From positions 1 to 54,049 of the forward strand of contig NZ_AHJE01000072.1 of assembly GCF_000243095.1 (NCBI RefSeq): a stretch of DNA of 54,049 nt, read 5' to 3'. Positions 1 through 7,551 of this stretch are shown here, piece after piece (within the stretch, counting starts at the first letter, position 1; each line of letters begins with the position of its first letter). The stretch comes from Cupriavidus basilensis OR16. Lineage in GTDB: Bacteria > Pseudomonadota > Gammaproteobacteria > Burkholderiales > Burkholderiaceae. The position numbers and the translations under genes were made by a program. The notes under the pieces are model-generated. The model did not search any database. It was not told the DNA's origin and saw only the letters and a program-made list of their open reading frames with translations.

Positions 1-2
1 GT

Positions 3-170
3 CTGTCTGGCGTAGCAAGATCATTTCCGTCCCTACGCTTGTTCGGTAGTGAAATTTTTATCCCTGGCTTGCACTTCGCGGCGCCTCGTCTGCCAAACGT
101 CGAGTTGATTCAGATGGATCCACGGCAACTGCCCTATTCAGAAGAATTTGATGTTATCGGCGCTTTTGAG
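3..170 (+). pseudogene. Class I SAM methyltransferase fragment, cut by IS insertion
   Basis: An open frame enters from the left window edge and runs to about position 170. Its peptide ends with a stretch like motif II/III of class I SAM-dependent methyltransferases: an LPNVELIQMD-type strand, then LPY, then EEFDVIGAF, where intact relatives continue with a D-x-LEH motif. Homology stops after GAFE. The next bases carry CCCCCACC repeats typical of IS21-type ends, so the 3' half is gone. The start lies outside the window. The substrate cannot be told; a role in surface glycan or small-molecule methylation is only a guess from the neighbourhood. Not functional as it stands. Confidence 0.6.
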
Positions 171-303
171 CCCCGATGGTCGGTCAGACTCCCCCACCTG
201 TGGTCACCTCAAACTCCCCCACCTGAAGGGGCGCTGGAAGTGATGTAGGCGCCCGGCAGGACGTTACCTTGTTCCCCTCGCATGAAGCAGAGGGGTTGCC
301 GGA

Positions 304-936
304 GTGAAGGTCTTGAAGCCACATCTACAGACCACCATTGCTACGCTGGTCGCGGCAGGCAAAGGCCAGCGGGAGATCGCCCGCATTACCGGGATCGATC
401 GCAAGACGATTCGAGGATATCAAGAACGATTTGCCGCCGCCCAGGCAAACTCCCCCACGGTGACCTCCGGCTCTGGGGCGCAAATTCCCCCACCCCGACC
501 GCCGACAAATAGCGGACACACGTTGTCGGCCTGCGCGCCGTATCAGGAATTTGTCCAAGCCCAGGTGCGTCTGAATCGCAACGCCACGGCCATCTACCAG
601 GACCTGGTGGACCAGTTCGGCTTTGCCTCCAGCTACGAAAGCGTCAAGCGCTTCGTCAGGACCATGCGCCACCACGCGCCGGCGCAATTCGACCGGCTGG
701 AATTCCTGCCCGGCGAGGAGGCGCAGGTCGACTACGGCGAAGGCGCTCCGACCCGGATGCCAGGCACGGACCGTTATCGCAAGCCGCGGCTGTTCGTGAT
801 GACGTTGCGCCATTCCCGGCACAGCTTCCGGCGTGTGGTGTGGGAATCGAGCCATCAGGTCTGGGCGGAACTGCATGAGCAGGCTTGGCGTTACTTTGGC
901 GGCGTGCCCCAGTACGTGGTGCTGGATTTTGTTGCC
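304..936 (+). pseudogene. istA: IS21-family transposase IstA, 5' fragment
   Basis: The frame starts at GTG 304 behind AGGGG (291-295). It encodes an N-terminal helix-turn-helix (GQREIARITGIDRKTIRGY), then the YESVKRFVR region and the start of the DDE core (EEAQVDYGEG, carrying the first Asp, and the segment GGVPQYVVLD with the second Asp). IstA homology ends exactly at that second Asp. The frame then crosses the palindrome at 925-948 and continues only as the shadow of a minus-strand istA. About 210 residues remain where an intact IstA has roughly 400-500. The catalytic Glu and the C-terminus are missing, so it should be inactive. Confidence 0.8.
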
Positions 937-948
937 GGCAACAAAATC
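925..948. repeat. Perfect 24-bp palindrome at istA/istA head-on junction
   Basis: Positions 925-936 read GATTTTGTTGCC and 937-948 are its exact reverse complement, with no loop. Two different istA genes run into this point from opposite sides, each breaking off right after the second catalytic Asp codon (V-V-L-D on the plus strand, V-I-D on the minus strand). Both then read the same non-IstA residues F-V-A-G-N-K-I, because the palindrome is identical from both directions. It is therefore a junction sequence, not part of either gene. Confidence 0.85.
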
Positions 949-1593
949 GATGACCAGCAATTCGGGCACACCGCCGATGAACTCCATTGCGCAAACCATG
1001 CCTCCGATCCAGTCGGCAGTGGTTTGGCCGCGGGTGGCGCACGCGTAGGTGTAGTTCGACGCGCCCAGCACAGCGACGAAGATACTGGCCTCGAAGGAAG
1101 TGCCGCCTTCGCGGTTGAGAATCGGAACCATCGGGCCGGCGAAGTCCGCGAACAGCTTCTCGCCAGCATTGTGATGCTTGCGCATGGACCGCTTGAGCGT
1201 CGCTGCCCAGTCCCGGTAGCGACAGCAGAACTGTGTGTGCTGGTAGATTGGGACACGTGGATTCGCCTCCAGATATTCCTCCCACAGCAACTGCAACGTC
1301 ACGCCCTTGCGGCGCAACTCGCGATGCAGATAGGCGAAGTCCGGCGTCACTCGGCCGCCTGGGCTGTTGGCCGGCTTCTGCGCGCCGAACAGCCGCTGCT
1401 CCAGGGCATCCTCGTCAAGACTGTCTGCCAGCGGCCAATCCAGTCCCGAAGCCTTCGCCATCGCCGCGTACTGCGAGACAGCGCCAACACTCACACCCGT
1501 CGCCCTGGCGATCTGCCGGTGCGACAGGCCACACGCCCACTTCAGGCGAAGCACTTCCTTAATCTTGCGCATGGTCATCCGGTTGGCCGGCAT
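937..1593 (-). pseudogene. istA: Second IS21-family IstA, 5' fragment, opposite orientation
   Basis: The minus-strand frame opens at ATG 1593 (an alternative Met lies at 1611) with MRKIKEVLRLKW and a helix-turn-helix (GLSHRQIARATGVSVGAVSQY). It continues through the LHRELRRKGVTLQLLWEEY segment to the DDE core start (FADFAGPMVP with the first Asp; GGVPELLVID with the second). It stops at the palindrome. Its sequence differs clearly from the plus-strand istA at 304, so these are two IS21 subgroups, not an inverted copy of one. The catalytic Glu and the whole C-terminal half are absent, and no istB follows. Confidence 0.8.
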
Positions 1594-1682
1594 CAGCTTG
1601 CTTCCTTGCAAAAAAAGGAAACAGCGTATCGCCGGCGATCTAGCCCATGCGCAGTACCACCTTCAGCCCTTGATCGGCATCA

Positions 1683-1872
1683 TTTCGGTGCATGATCGCC
1701 CGTTTCGGCTGCTTGATCACTTATTTCGGCAACGTGATCACTCCTTTCGGGATCGTGATCACCGATTTCGGCGTCACCGTCAAGTGATCACGTTCAGCCG
1801 AAACCGGCGATCATCTTCCGGCCGAAACAGGTGATCACGTTGCGCTGAAATCGCCGATCACGCGCCCCGAAA
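1683..1872. repeat. Opposed arrays of about 21-bp IS-end repeats
   Basis: The unit is TTTCGG, about six bases, then TGATCAC. TTTCGG occurs at 1683, 1703, 1724, 1745 and 1766, spaced 20-21 bp. The same unit then occurs inverted (CCGAAA at 1798, 1822 and 1867, with a degenerate CTGAAA near 1845). The centre of symmetry is near 1785. IS21-type elements carry multiple short repeats at their ends that bind transposase. The first array would be the upstream end of the minus-strand istA at 937-1593, and the inverted array the end of another copy that lost its genes. The very short, near-identical spacing rules out a CRISPR array. Confidence 0.65.
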
Positions 1873-1891
1873 TACGCACTTCGCCGATCTG

Positions 1892-2086
1892 GCCACGACG
1901 CGCACCTGGGCGGCGTATTTCGTCCACTGGTACAACGACGAGCATCGGCACAGCGGCATCCGCGATGTGAGCCCGGCGCAGCGTCACGCCGGCGAAGACG
2001 ACAAGATTCTCGCCGCGCGCCATACGCTGTATGTTCAGGCCCGCGAGCGCAACCCACGTCGCTGGCCACGCCACACGCGAGACTGA
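1892..2086 (+). pseudogene. IS3-family transposase OrfB, C-terminal fragment
   Basis: The open frame ends at TGA 2084-2086 and encodes about 64 residues. They include FVHWYNDEHRHSGI, the VSPAQRH motif and a tail rich in Arg (LYVQARERNPRRWPRH), which is the standard C-terminus of IS3-group OrfB integrases just after the catalytic Glu. There is no start codon, no DDE Asp residues and no orfA. The left edge abuts the inverted IS-end repeat array, so this tail was probably cut by the insertion or deletion that brought in that end. Confidence 0.75.
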
Positions 2087-2426
2087 TCGCCGATCAGCAC
2101 GGTCACGCTCAACCCCGAGCGCGAGATCGCGGTGCCCAGCAGCACCAAGCCAGACGCCGAAAAGCAGCGATTGGCTGCATGAATGAGGCGACAACTGTCT
2201 TGACGCGCGCCGGGATGGCAGGCAGCCGGGCCGAGCGAAGCGTCGCGCGGTGCTTTCAGGGGCGAGACAGGCAAACGGGGGCGCTGAGGCCTCCGGTGCA
2301 GAGGTAGATTCAGAACGGGTCGTCGAAGTCGTCTGACGATTCGTCTGGCTCGCCCGGGCCCGGGCTGCGTAGCAGCGGCGGCCCTGGTGCCCGTAGACGG
2401 CGTTGAACCACAGATAAATGTCCTCC
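2087..2426. other. Unassigned stretch inside IS remnant block
   Basis: About 340 bases between the IS3 tail and the third istA piece. Several open frames exist on the minus strand, but their peptides are Arg/Ala/Pro-rich and I recognise no family. The istA frame at 2427 continues into this stretch with a non-IstA sequence (EDIYLWFNAVYGHQG), which marks a junction near 2426. It is probably the worn remainder of the IS3 end plus other mobile DNA. No RNA gene or terminator was seen. Confidence 0.4.
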
Positions 2427-2694
2427 AGTTCACGAAAGGGCTCGAGCATCGACACGCAAGTGCTGGGCAGGTGCGGCGTGCGACCGAACTGTCCAGCGAT
2501 CACTGAGTCTCCCGACAGTGGCTGCGCTGGGTTGAGCCAGCCGAGGTCCTGAGCAACGCACCTGACGGCGGTGAGCTTCTTGCGACCCATCAACCCATCA
2601 GTCCGAGGCGCGCAATGTCGCGATCGGAATCGCCTTGCCGCATGCGGACAAGGACTTGGCGGTACTCAAACAATTCGAACCTCCGGTTGGTCAT
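2427..2694 (-). pseudogene. istA: Third IS21-family IstA, N-terminal fragment with 8-bp duplication
   Basis: ATG 2694 opens a frame reading MTNRRFELFEYRQVLVRMR then GDSDRDIARLGLMG, the N-terminal helix-turn-helix of a common IS21 subgroup. It then meets an in-frame TGA. The cause is a tandem duplication: ACCCATCA at 2585-2592 is repeated at 2593-2600. Removing one copy joins the frame to GRKKLTAVRCVAQDLGWL and further IstA-like residues as far as LEPFREL near 2427, where homology ends. So the gene was hit twice, by a slippage-type duplication and by truncation. Confidence 0.7.
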
Positions 2695-2872
2695 GGGCGC
2701 TCCGCTCACAAAGGAGCGAAGCGTACCTAGTTGGGAAAGTTCGAATCGCGTTCTGCTACACCGTGTAGGTGGTGGCGCCTATGCGCCGATCATAAAATGG
2801 CTCCTATACGGCGATCCGTGACACACGCCCTGACCCTCCATCCATGGGTCATTCGGGGGAAATAGACGCCGC

Positions 2873-5137
2873 TCATTTCGATAGCACGCCCTTCCGAGTG
2901 ACGATCGGCAATATACGCCGAGCGGCAAACGGAACGACCAGTGCGGCGAGCGCAAGCAGCCAGAATACATGAGCGATCCAGGCGAATCTGGCATACGGTT
3001 CGAAGCGTAGTCGTACCTGACGGGCACCATCTGGAAGCACAGCACCCTGGAAGACATCATTCACCGGGCCGGTGGGAATAGCAACCCATCCGCGCGCGGT
3101 GAGTGCCTGCGCATGCCAGTCTGGATGATATTTCTGGCTTAGGACAAGGATTGACGCGACTCCTTCCGAAATATCAAAATGAAGCAGATCGCCTTGGTCG
3201 TCCGTCTTCGTCGCTTGTAGCCCGCTGCGTATAGCCGCGGGATCGATGCTAATGTCGCCCCCCGTGCGTACGGTGGTCTGCGATTTTGGAACTTGGAGGC
3301 AGCAGCCCATGCGCGACAAAACACGGTAGAGATGTGCATTGCCATAGTGGCCAACGTATTGGAGTGTCGACGTAGGTGGCAACTGAACAGGCGAGAGCAC
3401 GACTCCTATATTGCTCATCCAGAACGCGATGCTGTTGAAATCGGGGTGTATTGCGTCATTCCAGCGTCCGAAGGCGCTTGCATCGCCGCCGAGTTCCTTA
3501 AGCAGTGTGCGGTAGCGCCGTGACGACAGGCTGTTGTAGCTATGGATTGACGATAGCCCGATGGCAGCGTTCAGGTTTGGCGGCAGCGATGCCAGTCCCG
3601 GACTCAGCACCGCATAGCGAGCGTCTAGCGGCAGATTGGTTCGCACCGCGTCCTCGAGTGGAGAGGATACGGCAATTTGCGAGATATCCTGATGAAGCAT
3701 CAAGGGTGCGGCCGAATACACTAAGGTGATGGCAAGCGCAGCGCCGAGCAGGAGCGGGTGCGGGCGGAGGGCGACTCCCAGGAGCAAGACGATCACGGCC
3801 CCCGCCAGGAAAGCGGTCTGCCAGTCAACCTGAAGGCCGTTGCCGAAAGCAAAGGCGATTGAGCCGGCAAGGCCGGCCGCAGTACACATCGTTGCGGCAA
3901 CAACTACCCACCTCGCTCCAGCAATGTGTCGATGACCAACAATCTGGTCTACACCATAGGCAACAACAACGGTAATGGGCAGTAGTGTGGTTCCGAGCGG
4001 CGTGCTGGGAGATAAGTTGAAACCGAGGTACTTGACGCCAAAAATATAGGCAGTCGGACTGAAAGTGAATACGCATACTATAGCAATCGCTAGCCACCAT
4101 CCCCAGGTCTGTCGATAAGCCAGAAGCAGCCCGCAAATCGCAAAGAAAATGACAACCGGCGAAATGCTCAACCCGTCATACGGTAGTACAAAGGTGGGCA
4201 AAATTGGATTCCCGAGTATTTCCGGAAACAGCGTCAGAGTCAGGAAACGCGCGAGCTCCGTGGTCGTCTCGATTCGAGGGAGATACTGGCTGAAAAACGC
4301 CGCATCGGCTGAGATTCGTGTCGAATCAGCTGCGATCCGGAAGAGGTCAACGTGGATCGGTATGCAAAGCGCCACGCCAACGACACCGGCCGTGACCAGA
4401 TCGATCACGAAGCGTCCAGCCTGTCGTCCCCCACATCGGCGCCATAGTCGAAGTGCCAACGCCGAGCCATATCCGAGAAAAACGTAGACGTGAAAGACGA
4501 CTGGTTGCGGGTATGCCGTTATCAGGAGGCTGTACACGCTAAAACCAAAAACGATCCACCCAAGTTTGTCCCGCCGACGGGCTAGCCGGGTCATCGCAAA
4601 CAGTGCCGCAGCCGACCAGGTCCATACGGCGGGGAATATCGTGAACGTCAACCAGTACATGAAGACAGGAGACGCTCCCAGGCTGACTGCGGCGACTGTG
4701 CCGGAGGCAGGTGACAACTGTAGTTCCCGGCAGAGGAGCAATGCAAACAATCCTCCCAGGAAACAGGTGCTCAGGGACAGGATTGTGATAAATCGTTTGG
4801 GTTCATCTGTTAGCAGCGCGAGTATCGCGGATGGCGGGTACGCAGGGCTGAATCCTGAAAGCTGATACAGCGGGCGGCCAAGTTCATTCTTGTCGGTCCA
4901 CAGGCTCAGCCACCCGGAGCGACGTCCGTGCAGCAGTACTTCCGTTTCTGGGACAAAGACGTTTGTATAGTCTGAGAACTTCCGGTTTTCAGGATGTGCT
5001 GGACTAACGGTGGCTGTAAGACCAAGTTCCTCCGTCTGCCTGTGTGGCGCAATGACTTCGCCAAGGCCCCAGTAGCGAAACGTGAGAACTGCAAAAAGGA
5101 CCACATAGGCAAGCAGAGCGTAGCGATAGCCTCGCAT
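2873..5137 (-). CDS. Large polytopic membrane protein, YfhO-like
   Basis: A 754-residue protein, ATG at 5137 with a weak GAGAG upstream. It has an N-terminal TM segment (residues 5-22), a periplasmic loop with the YQLSGFSPAYPPSA segment, then about a dozen hydrophobic helices to about residue 480. A soluble part follows, and a last TM lies near 720-740. The C-terminal domain contains SQKYHPDWHAQA followed by an NDVFQGAVLPDGARQVRLRF-type stretch, which resembles YfhO-type proteins (Y-x-P-G-W-x-A then a G-x-H-x-V-x-x-x-Y pattern). Known YfhO-like proteins act in glycosylation of cell-wall polymers or lipids. Here a role in decorating the neighbouring O-antigen is inference. It is intact and sits directly beside the IS block. 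Confidence 0.6.
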   Translation of the reverse strand: MRGYRYALLAYVVLFAVLTFRYWGLGEVIAPHRQTEELGLTATVSPAHPENRKFSDYTNVFVPETEVLLHGRRSGWLSLWTDKNELGRPLYQLSGFSPAYPPSAILALLTDEPKRFITILSLSTCFLGGLFALLLCRELQLSPASGTVAAVSLGASPVFMYWLTFTIFPAVWTWSAAALFAMTRLARRRDKLGWIVFGFSVYSLLITAYPQPVVFHVYVFLGYGSALALRLWRRCGGRQAGRFVIDLVTAGVVGVALCIPIHVDLFRIAADSTRISADAAFFSQYLPRIETTTELARFLTLTLFPEILGNPILPTFVLPYDGLSISPVVIFFAICGLLLAYRQTWGWWLAIAIVCVFTFSPTAYIFGVKYLGFNLSPSTPLGTTLLPITVVVAYGVDQIVGHRHIAGARWVVVAATMCTAAGLAGSIAFAFGNGLQVDWQTAFLAGAVIVLLLGVALRPHPLLLGAALAITLVYSAAPLMLHQDISQIAVSSPLEDAVRTNLPLDARYAVLSPGLASLPPNLNAAIGLSSIHSYNSLSSRRYRTLLKELGGDASAFGRWNDAIHPDFNSIAFWMSNIGVVLSPVQLPPTSTLQYVGHYGNAHLYRVLSRMGCCLQVPKSQTTVRTGGDISIDPAAIRSGLQATKTDDQGDLLHFDISEGVASILVLSQKYHPDWHAQALTARGWVAIPTGPVNDVFQGAVLPDGARQVRLRFEPYARFAWIAHVFWLLALAALVVPFAARRILPIVTRKGVLSK

Positions 5138-5225
5138 ATCCGAACTCTCAGATAAATTATATTCACAATCCGGCCGACTTCGTCACAGTTGGAGCAGAAT
5201 CGCCGTACAGTCCAGTGCATTGCTT

Positions 5226-6695
5226 TTACGGCGCGGTACGAGGGGCGGGCCCGGTCTCCTTGCGCTTGTAGATCTGATAGGCCGACTCTTGCCTGTACCC
5301 TGTTACGGGCTCGAAATTCTCCAGAATGTACTGGTAAGTCAGGGGGTGAGTGCTGCGGAAACGTGTTTCATCCCGCCCGTCAATGGGGATGTCGATAATC
5401 AAGGCGAAACCCGGGGCGGCAGATTTGATGCGTTCAATTTCAGCTAGTTCAAAGGCTTCCTCCCGCGGGAACAGTGCATAGATATCCCACATCGGAGATT
5501 TTCGATTCAGTGCTGCATATGCGCCTGGCCAGAATGGCGTAACGAGGACGCTTTGCTTGCCAGGGGCAAACTGATCTGCAAGTTTGTTCAACATCGCCAG
5601 ATCGTTGACAGCGCCTGGCTCTATCGCAAGCTTGCTCCCACCCACATCGGCGTTAATGCATTGCTGAGTTGCGTAGCACTGCCACCCAGGATGCACAGGA
5701 AGCATGACCAGTAAGCTTGCGCCGCATAGCAGAGTAGCAAACGGCCATTTGACTTTTGCTGGCTGGTTTGCCAGTAGCGCTAGGCTGCCAATTAGAAAGG
5801 GGAAAATACCCTGTGCCAAATGGACGGCGTCAGCCCTCGAATAGGCAGAGTGTGCGTAAGGCAGAGCCAGTAGGCTGGAGGCTACCAGCACCGGTGAGAT
5901 CGGCTTGTTCCGCAGGCGCTGACAAATTGCCCAAACCACGCCGAGCATTCCAAATGCAACGATAGCTATGAAGAATAGCCCCAACAGGACACCACGCGCG
6001 GCCTCAATGGGAGGCACTTGCCCAAATGGGACACGCCAAGGCCAAGGCACACAGGGGATAGGAAGGGGAGGCGCATCCCCGCGTCGGGTAGCCAAATAGG
6101 CCATGGCGCCCAAGCTGCCCACTACGCCGTACACCCCATGATTCCTGCCAAAGACGGCGGCCAAGCCAACAATCAGGCCTAGCAGGAAGTACCGGCGACG
6201 GGACGGTTGCTGTACAAGTAGCGTGAGAGCGCCGATCAGTGCAATGGACGGCACAATATCGAACAGTTTGAACCAGGGGAACATCCAGACTGCAAGGGTG
6301 ATTGTTCCAAGCACCAGTAAGATCTGTTTTGGCCTATCCGTGTTGAAGGACAGAAGTTTCAAGGCGATAAACAGACCAATAGCCTGAAAAACTGCGACCG
6401 CCTCCCGTAGTGCCAGGATGCCATTGTCACCGAGCAAGCCCATGATTGCCGCAGACCAGTAGTAGCGACCGGGATCGTAGGACATGAAATCGCGAAGAGG
6501 TACCTCGCCGACCATTACGCGTTGCGCGCCGTACCACAGGTAGCCCTCATCCCACAGTTCAAAGCCTTTGTGGCCTTGCCAGAGGAAGAGCGCTAGCACG
6601 GTTCCCGCTGCCAGCAACAGTATCTGGAGATCCTGTTTGAATTTCTTTTGTGACAGGTAATGCATCGTTAGCCAATTGATTCTAAGAATGTCCAT
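5226..6695 (-). CDS. GT-C-like membrane glycosyltransferase, putative
   Basis: About 489 residues from ATG 6695; the frame is open up to ATG 6752, so a 508-residue form is possible. The start is uncertain because neither Met has a good ribosome site and a run of ten C lies between them. After the first TM comes GFELWDEGYLWYG with an adjacent Asp-Glu (residues 49-50 from 6695), as in the first periplasmic loop of GT-C enzymes that use lipid-phosphate sugars. Eight or more further TM segments and a soluble C-terminus ending FEPVTGYRQESAYQIYKR follow. A Pro-rich loop (PPLPIPCVPWPWRVPFG) in the middle looks abrupt and could hide a small in-frame deletion. The gene lies upstream of the YfhO-like gene with an 88-bp gap, so co-transcription is likely. 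Confidence 0.55.
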   Translation of the reverse strand: MDILRINWLTMHYLSQKKFKQDLQILLLAAGTVLALFLWQGHKGFELWDEGYLWYGAQRVMVGEVPLRDFMSYDPGRYYWSAAIMGLLGDNGILALREAVAVFQAIGLFIALKLLSFNTDRPKQILLVLGTITLAVWMFPWFKLFDIVPSIALIGALTLLVQQPSRRRYFLLGLIVGLAAVFGRNHGVYGVVGSLGAMAYLATRRGDAPPLPIPCVPWPWRVPFGQVPPIEAARGVLLGLFFIAIVAFGMLGVVWAICQRLRNKPISPVLVASSLLALPYAHSAYSRADAVHLAQGIFPFLIGSLALLANQPAKVKWPFATLLCGASLLVMLPVHPGWQCYATQQCINADVGGSKLAIEPGAVNDLAMLNKLADQFAPGKQSVLVTPFWPGAYAALNRKSPMWDIYALFPREEAFELAEIERIKSAAPGFALIIDIPIDGRDETRFRSTHPLTYQYILENFEPVTGYRQESAYQIYKRKETGPAPRTAP

Positions 6696-6706
6696 GCGGG
6701 ATTCCC

Positions 6707-6716
6707 GGGGGGGGGG
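6707..6716. repeat. Homopolymer G10 (C10 on the coding strand) at a gene start
   Basis: Ten G on the plus strand. For the minus-strand GT-C-like gene it is C10, located 12-21 bases before ATG 6695 and inside the frame if translation begins at ATG 6752, where it encodes part of a Pro run. Its length is in the range where replication slippage is common. Confidence 0.8.
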
Positions 6717-6752
6717 AGGCTCCCGCTTCCACCCAAGTGCGACTCGGTGCAT

Positions 6753-7551
6753 CAGCGCAACCCCAGACTGCCAAGCCCACCGAATTCTTCATGAAGCGTT
6801 GCAATGAGAATCCAGATGACTGCCGCGTCTCCTCTGCTCCTCGACAAGCCGTTCTGACGAGTGGGTGTCCCATTTGCCCCGCGATTGTACTGGCTCTTCG
6901 GCGGTGCGCCGAAATCGCGGTGCGGCTTCACTGCGAACGCAACAACGGTTGATGAACGAAAGTGTGCACAGGGGGGGGCGCCGTGTACCAAAGAGGCATT
7001 GGCAGGCGTTGCTGATGAAAGGTCGTGAGTGCTTGTTGGGGCTCGCCCTAAGTGTCGACTGTGTGGGCGCTAACGTCCCTATGTTTTGCGCTATATGGTG
7101 CTGCCCTGTTCACTGGGGCAGCCTTTCCGGCATAGGGGAGGCAGGCGCCAAATCTCGAGCCACGTGGTCAGCACGAAGTTCAGTGTGCTTGGTTGTCTAC
7201 ATGACGGGATGCCTACACGACTGTGGATGCGGCTGGCTCGGATTGCCTCGATTGGCTCTTCCGGCAGCAAAGATGGATAGGTCCTGGTGGTTTATCTAAC
7301 AGGTGACAACACCCGGAACATTGTGACAATTGTTTCGCGAATGCTTATTTTGCATGGCCGGAGTTACACTTCGTCGAAACCGGGTTGCATGATATTGAGC
7401 TGGCGGACATATTTCTTACCGTCCTCCCTGCCCCAGAGTATGTTTGAGGTGTTGTGCGCCAACCAAGAATGTACATCCGATCGGGTGGGGCTTGAATGCT
7501 GTCATCTTAGGTTATTAATATCCGATTGACTAATTACTGCGCAGGCTATTT
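6753..7551. other. Gene-free divergent intergenic region, about 800 bp
   Basis: It lies between the minus-strand GT-C-like gene and the plus-strand wzz1. Open frames here (for example 6865-7299) have no recognisable domains, poor codon character and frequent Cys/Trp, so I leave them out. A second homopolymer, G8, is at 6971-6978. The right part (about 7300-7550) is AT-rich and must contain the wzz1 promoter, but no box pair is convincing enough to place. No tRNA or clear terminator was seen. Confidence 0.5.

Larger units (their letters stand above)
171..2700. mobile_element. Nested IS remnants (IS21-type x3, IS3-type x1)
   Basis: This block contains no intact transposase gene but pieces of at least four. 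They are a plus-strand istA 5' part (304-936), a minus-strand istA 5' part of a different IS21 member (937-1593), an IS3-family orfB 3' tail (1892-2086) and a third istA N-terminus on the minus strand (2427-2694). Two opposed arrays of IS end repeats lie at 1683-1872. No istB ATP-binding helper gene is seen, so no element here can move by itself. The left end, with ACTCCCCCACC repeats near 189 and 219, interrupts a methyltransferase gene. The pieces have been joined by successive insertions and deletions, forming a typical boundary of a variable polysaccharide locus. Confidence 0.75.

Noticed and set aside
304..1695. A single 463-residue plus-strand transposase
   Set aside because: Only the first about 210 residues are IstA; beyond 948 the frame is the antisense shadow of another istA.
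1683..1872. Regular repeats that might be a CRISPR array
   Set aside because: Units are about 13 conserved bases with only a few variable bases between, half of them inverted, and lie between IS pieces; no spacer-length unique sequence or cas gene.
6865..7299. A 144-residue open frame between the GT-C-like gene and wzz1
   Set aside because: No domain, high Cys/Trp content, no ribosome site and overlapping alternatives in other frames.
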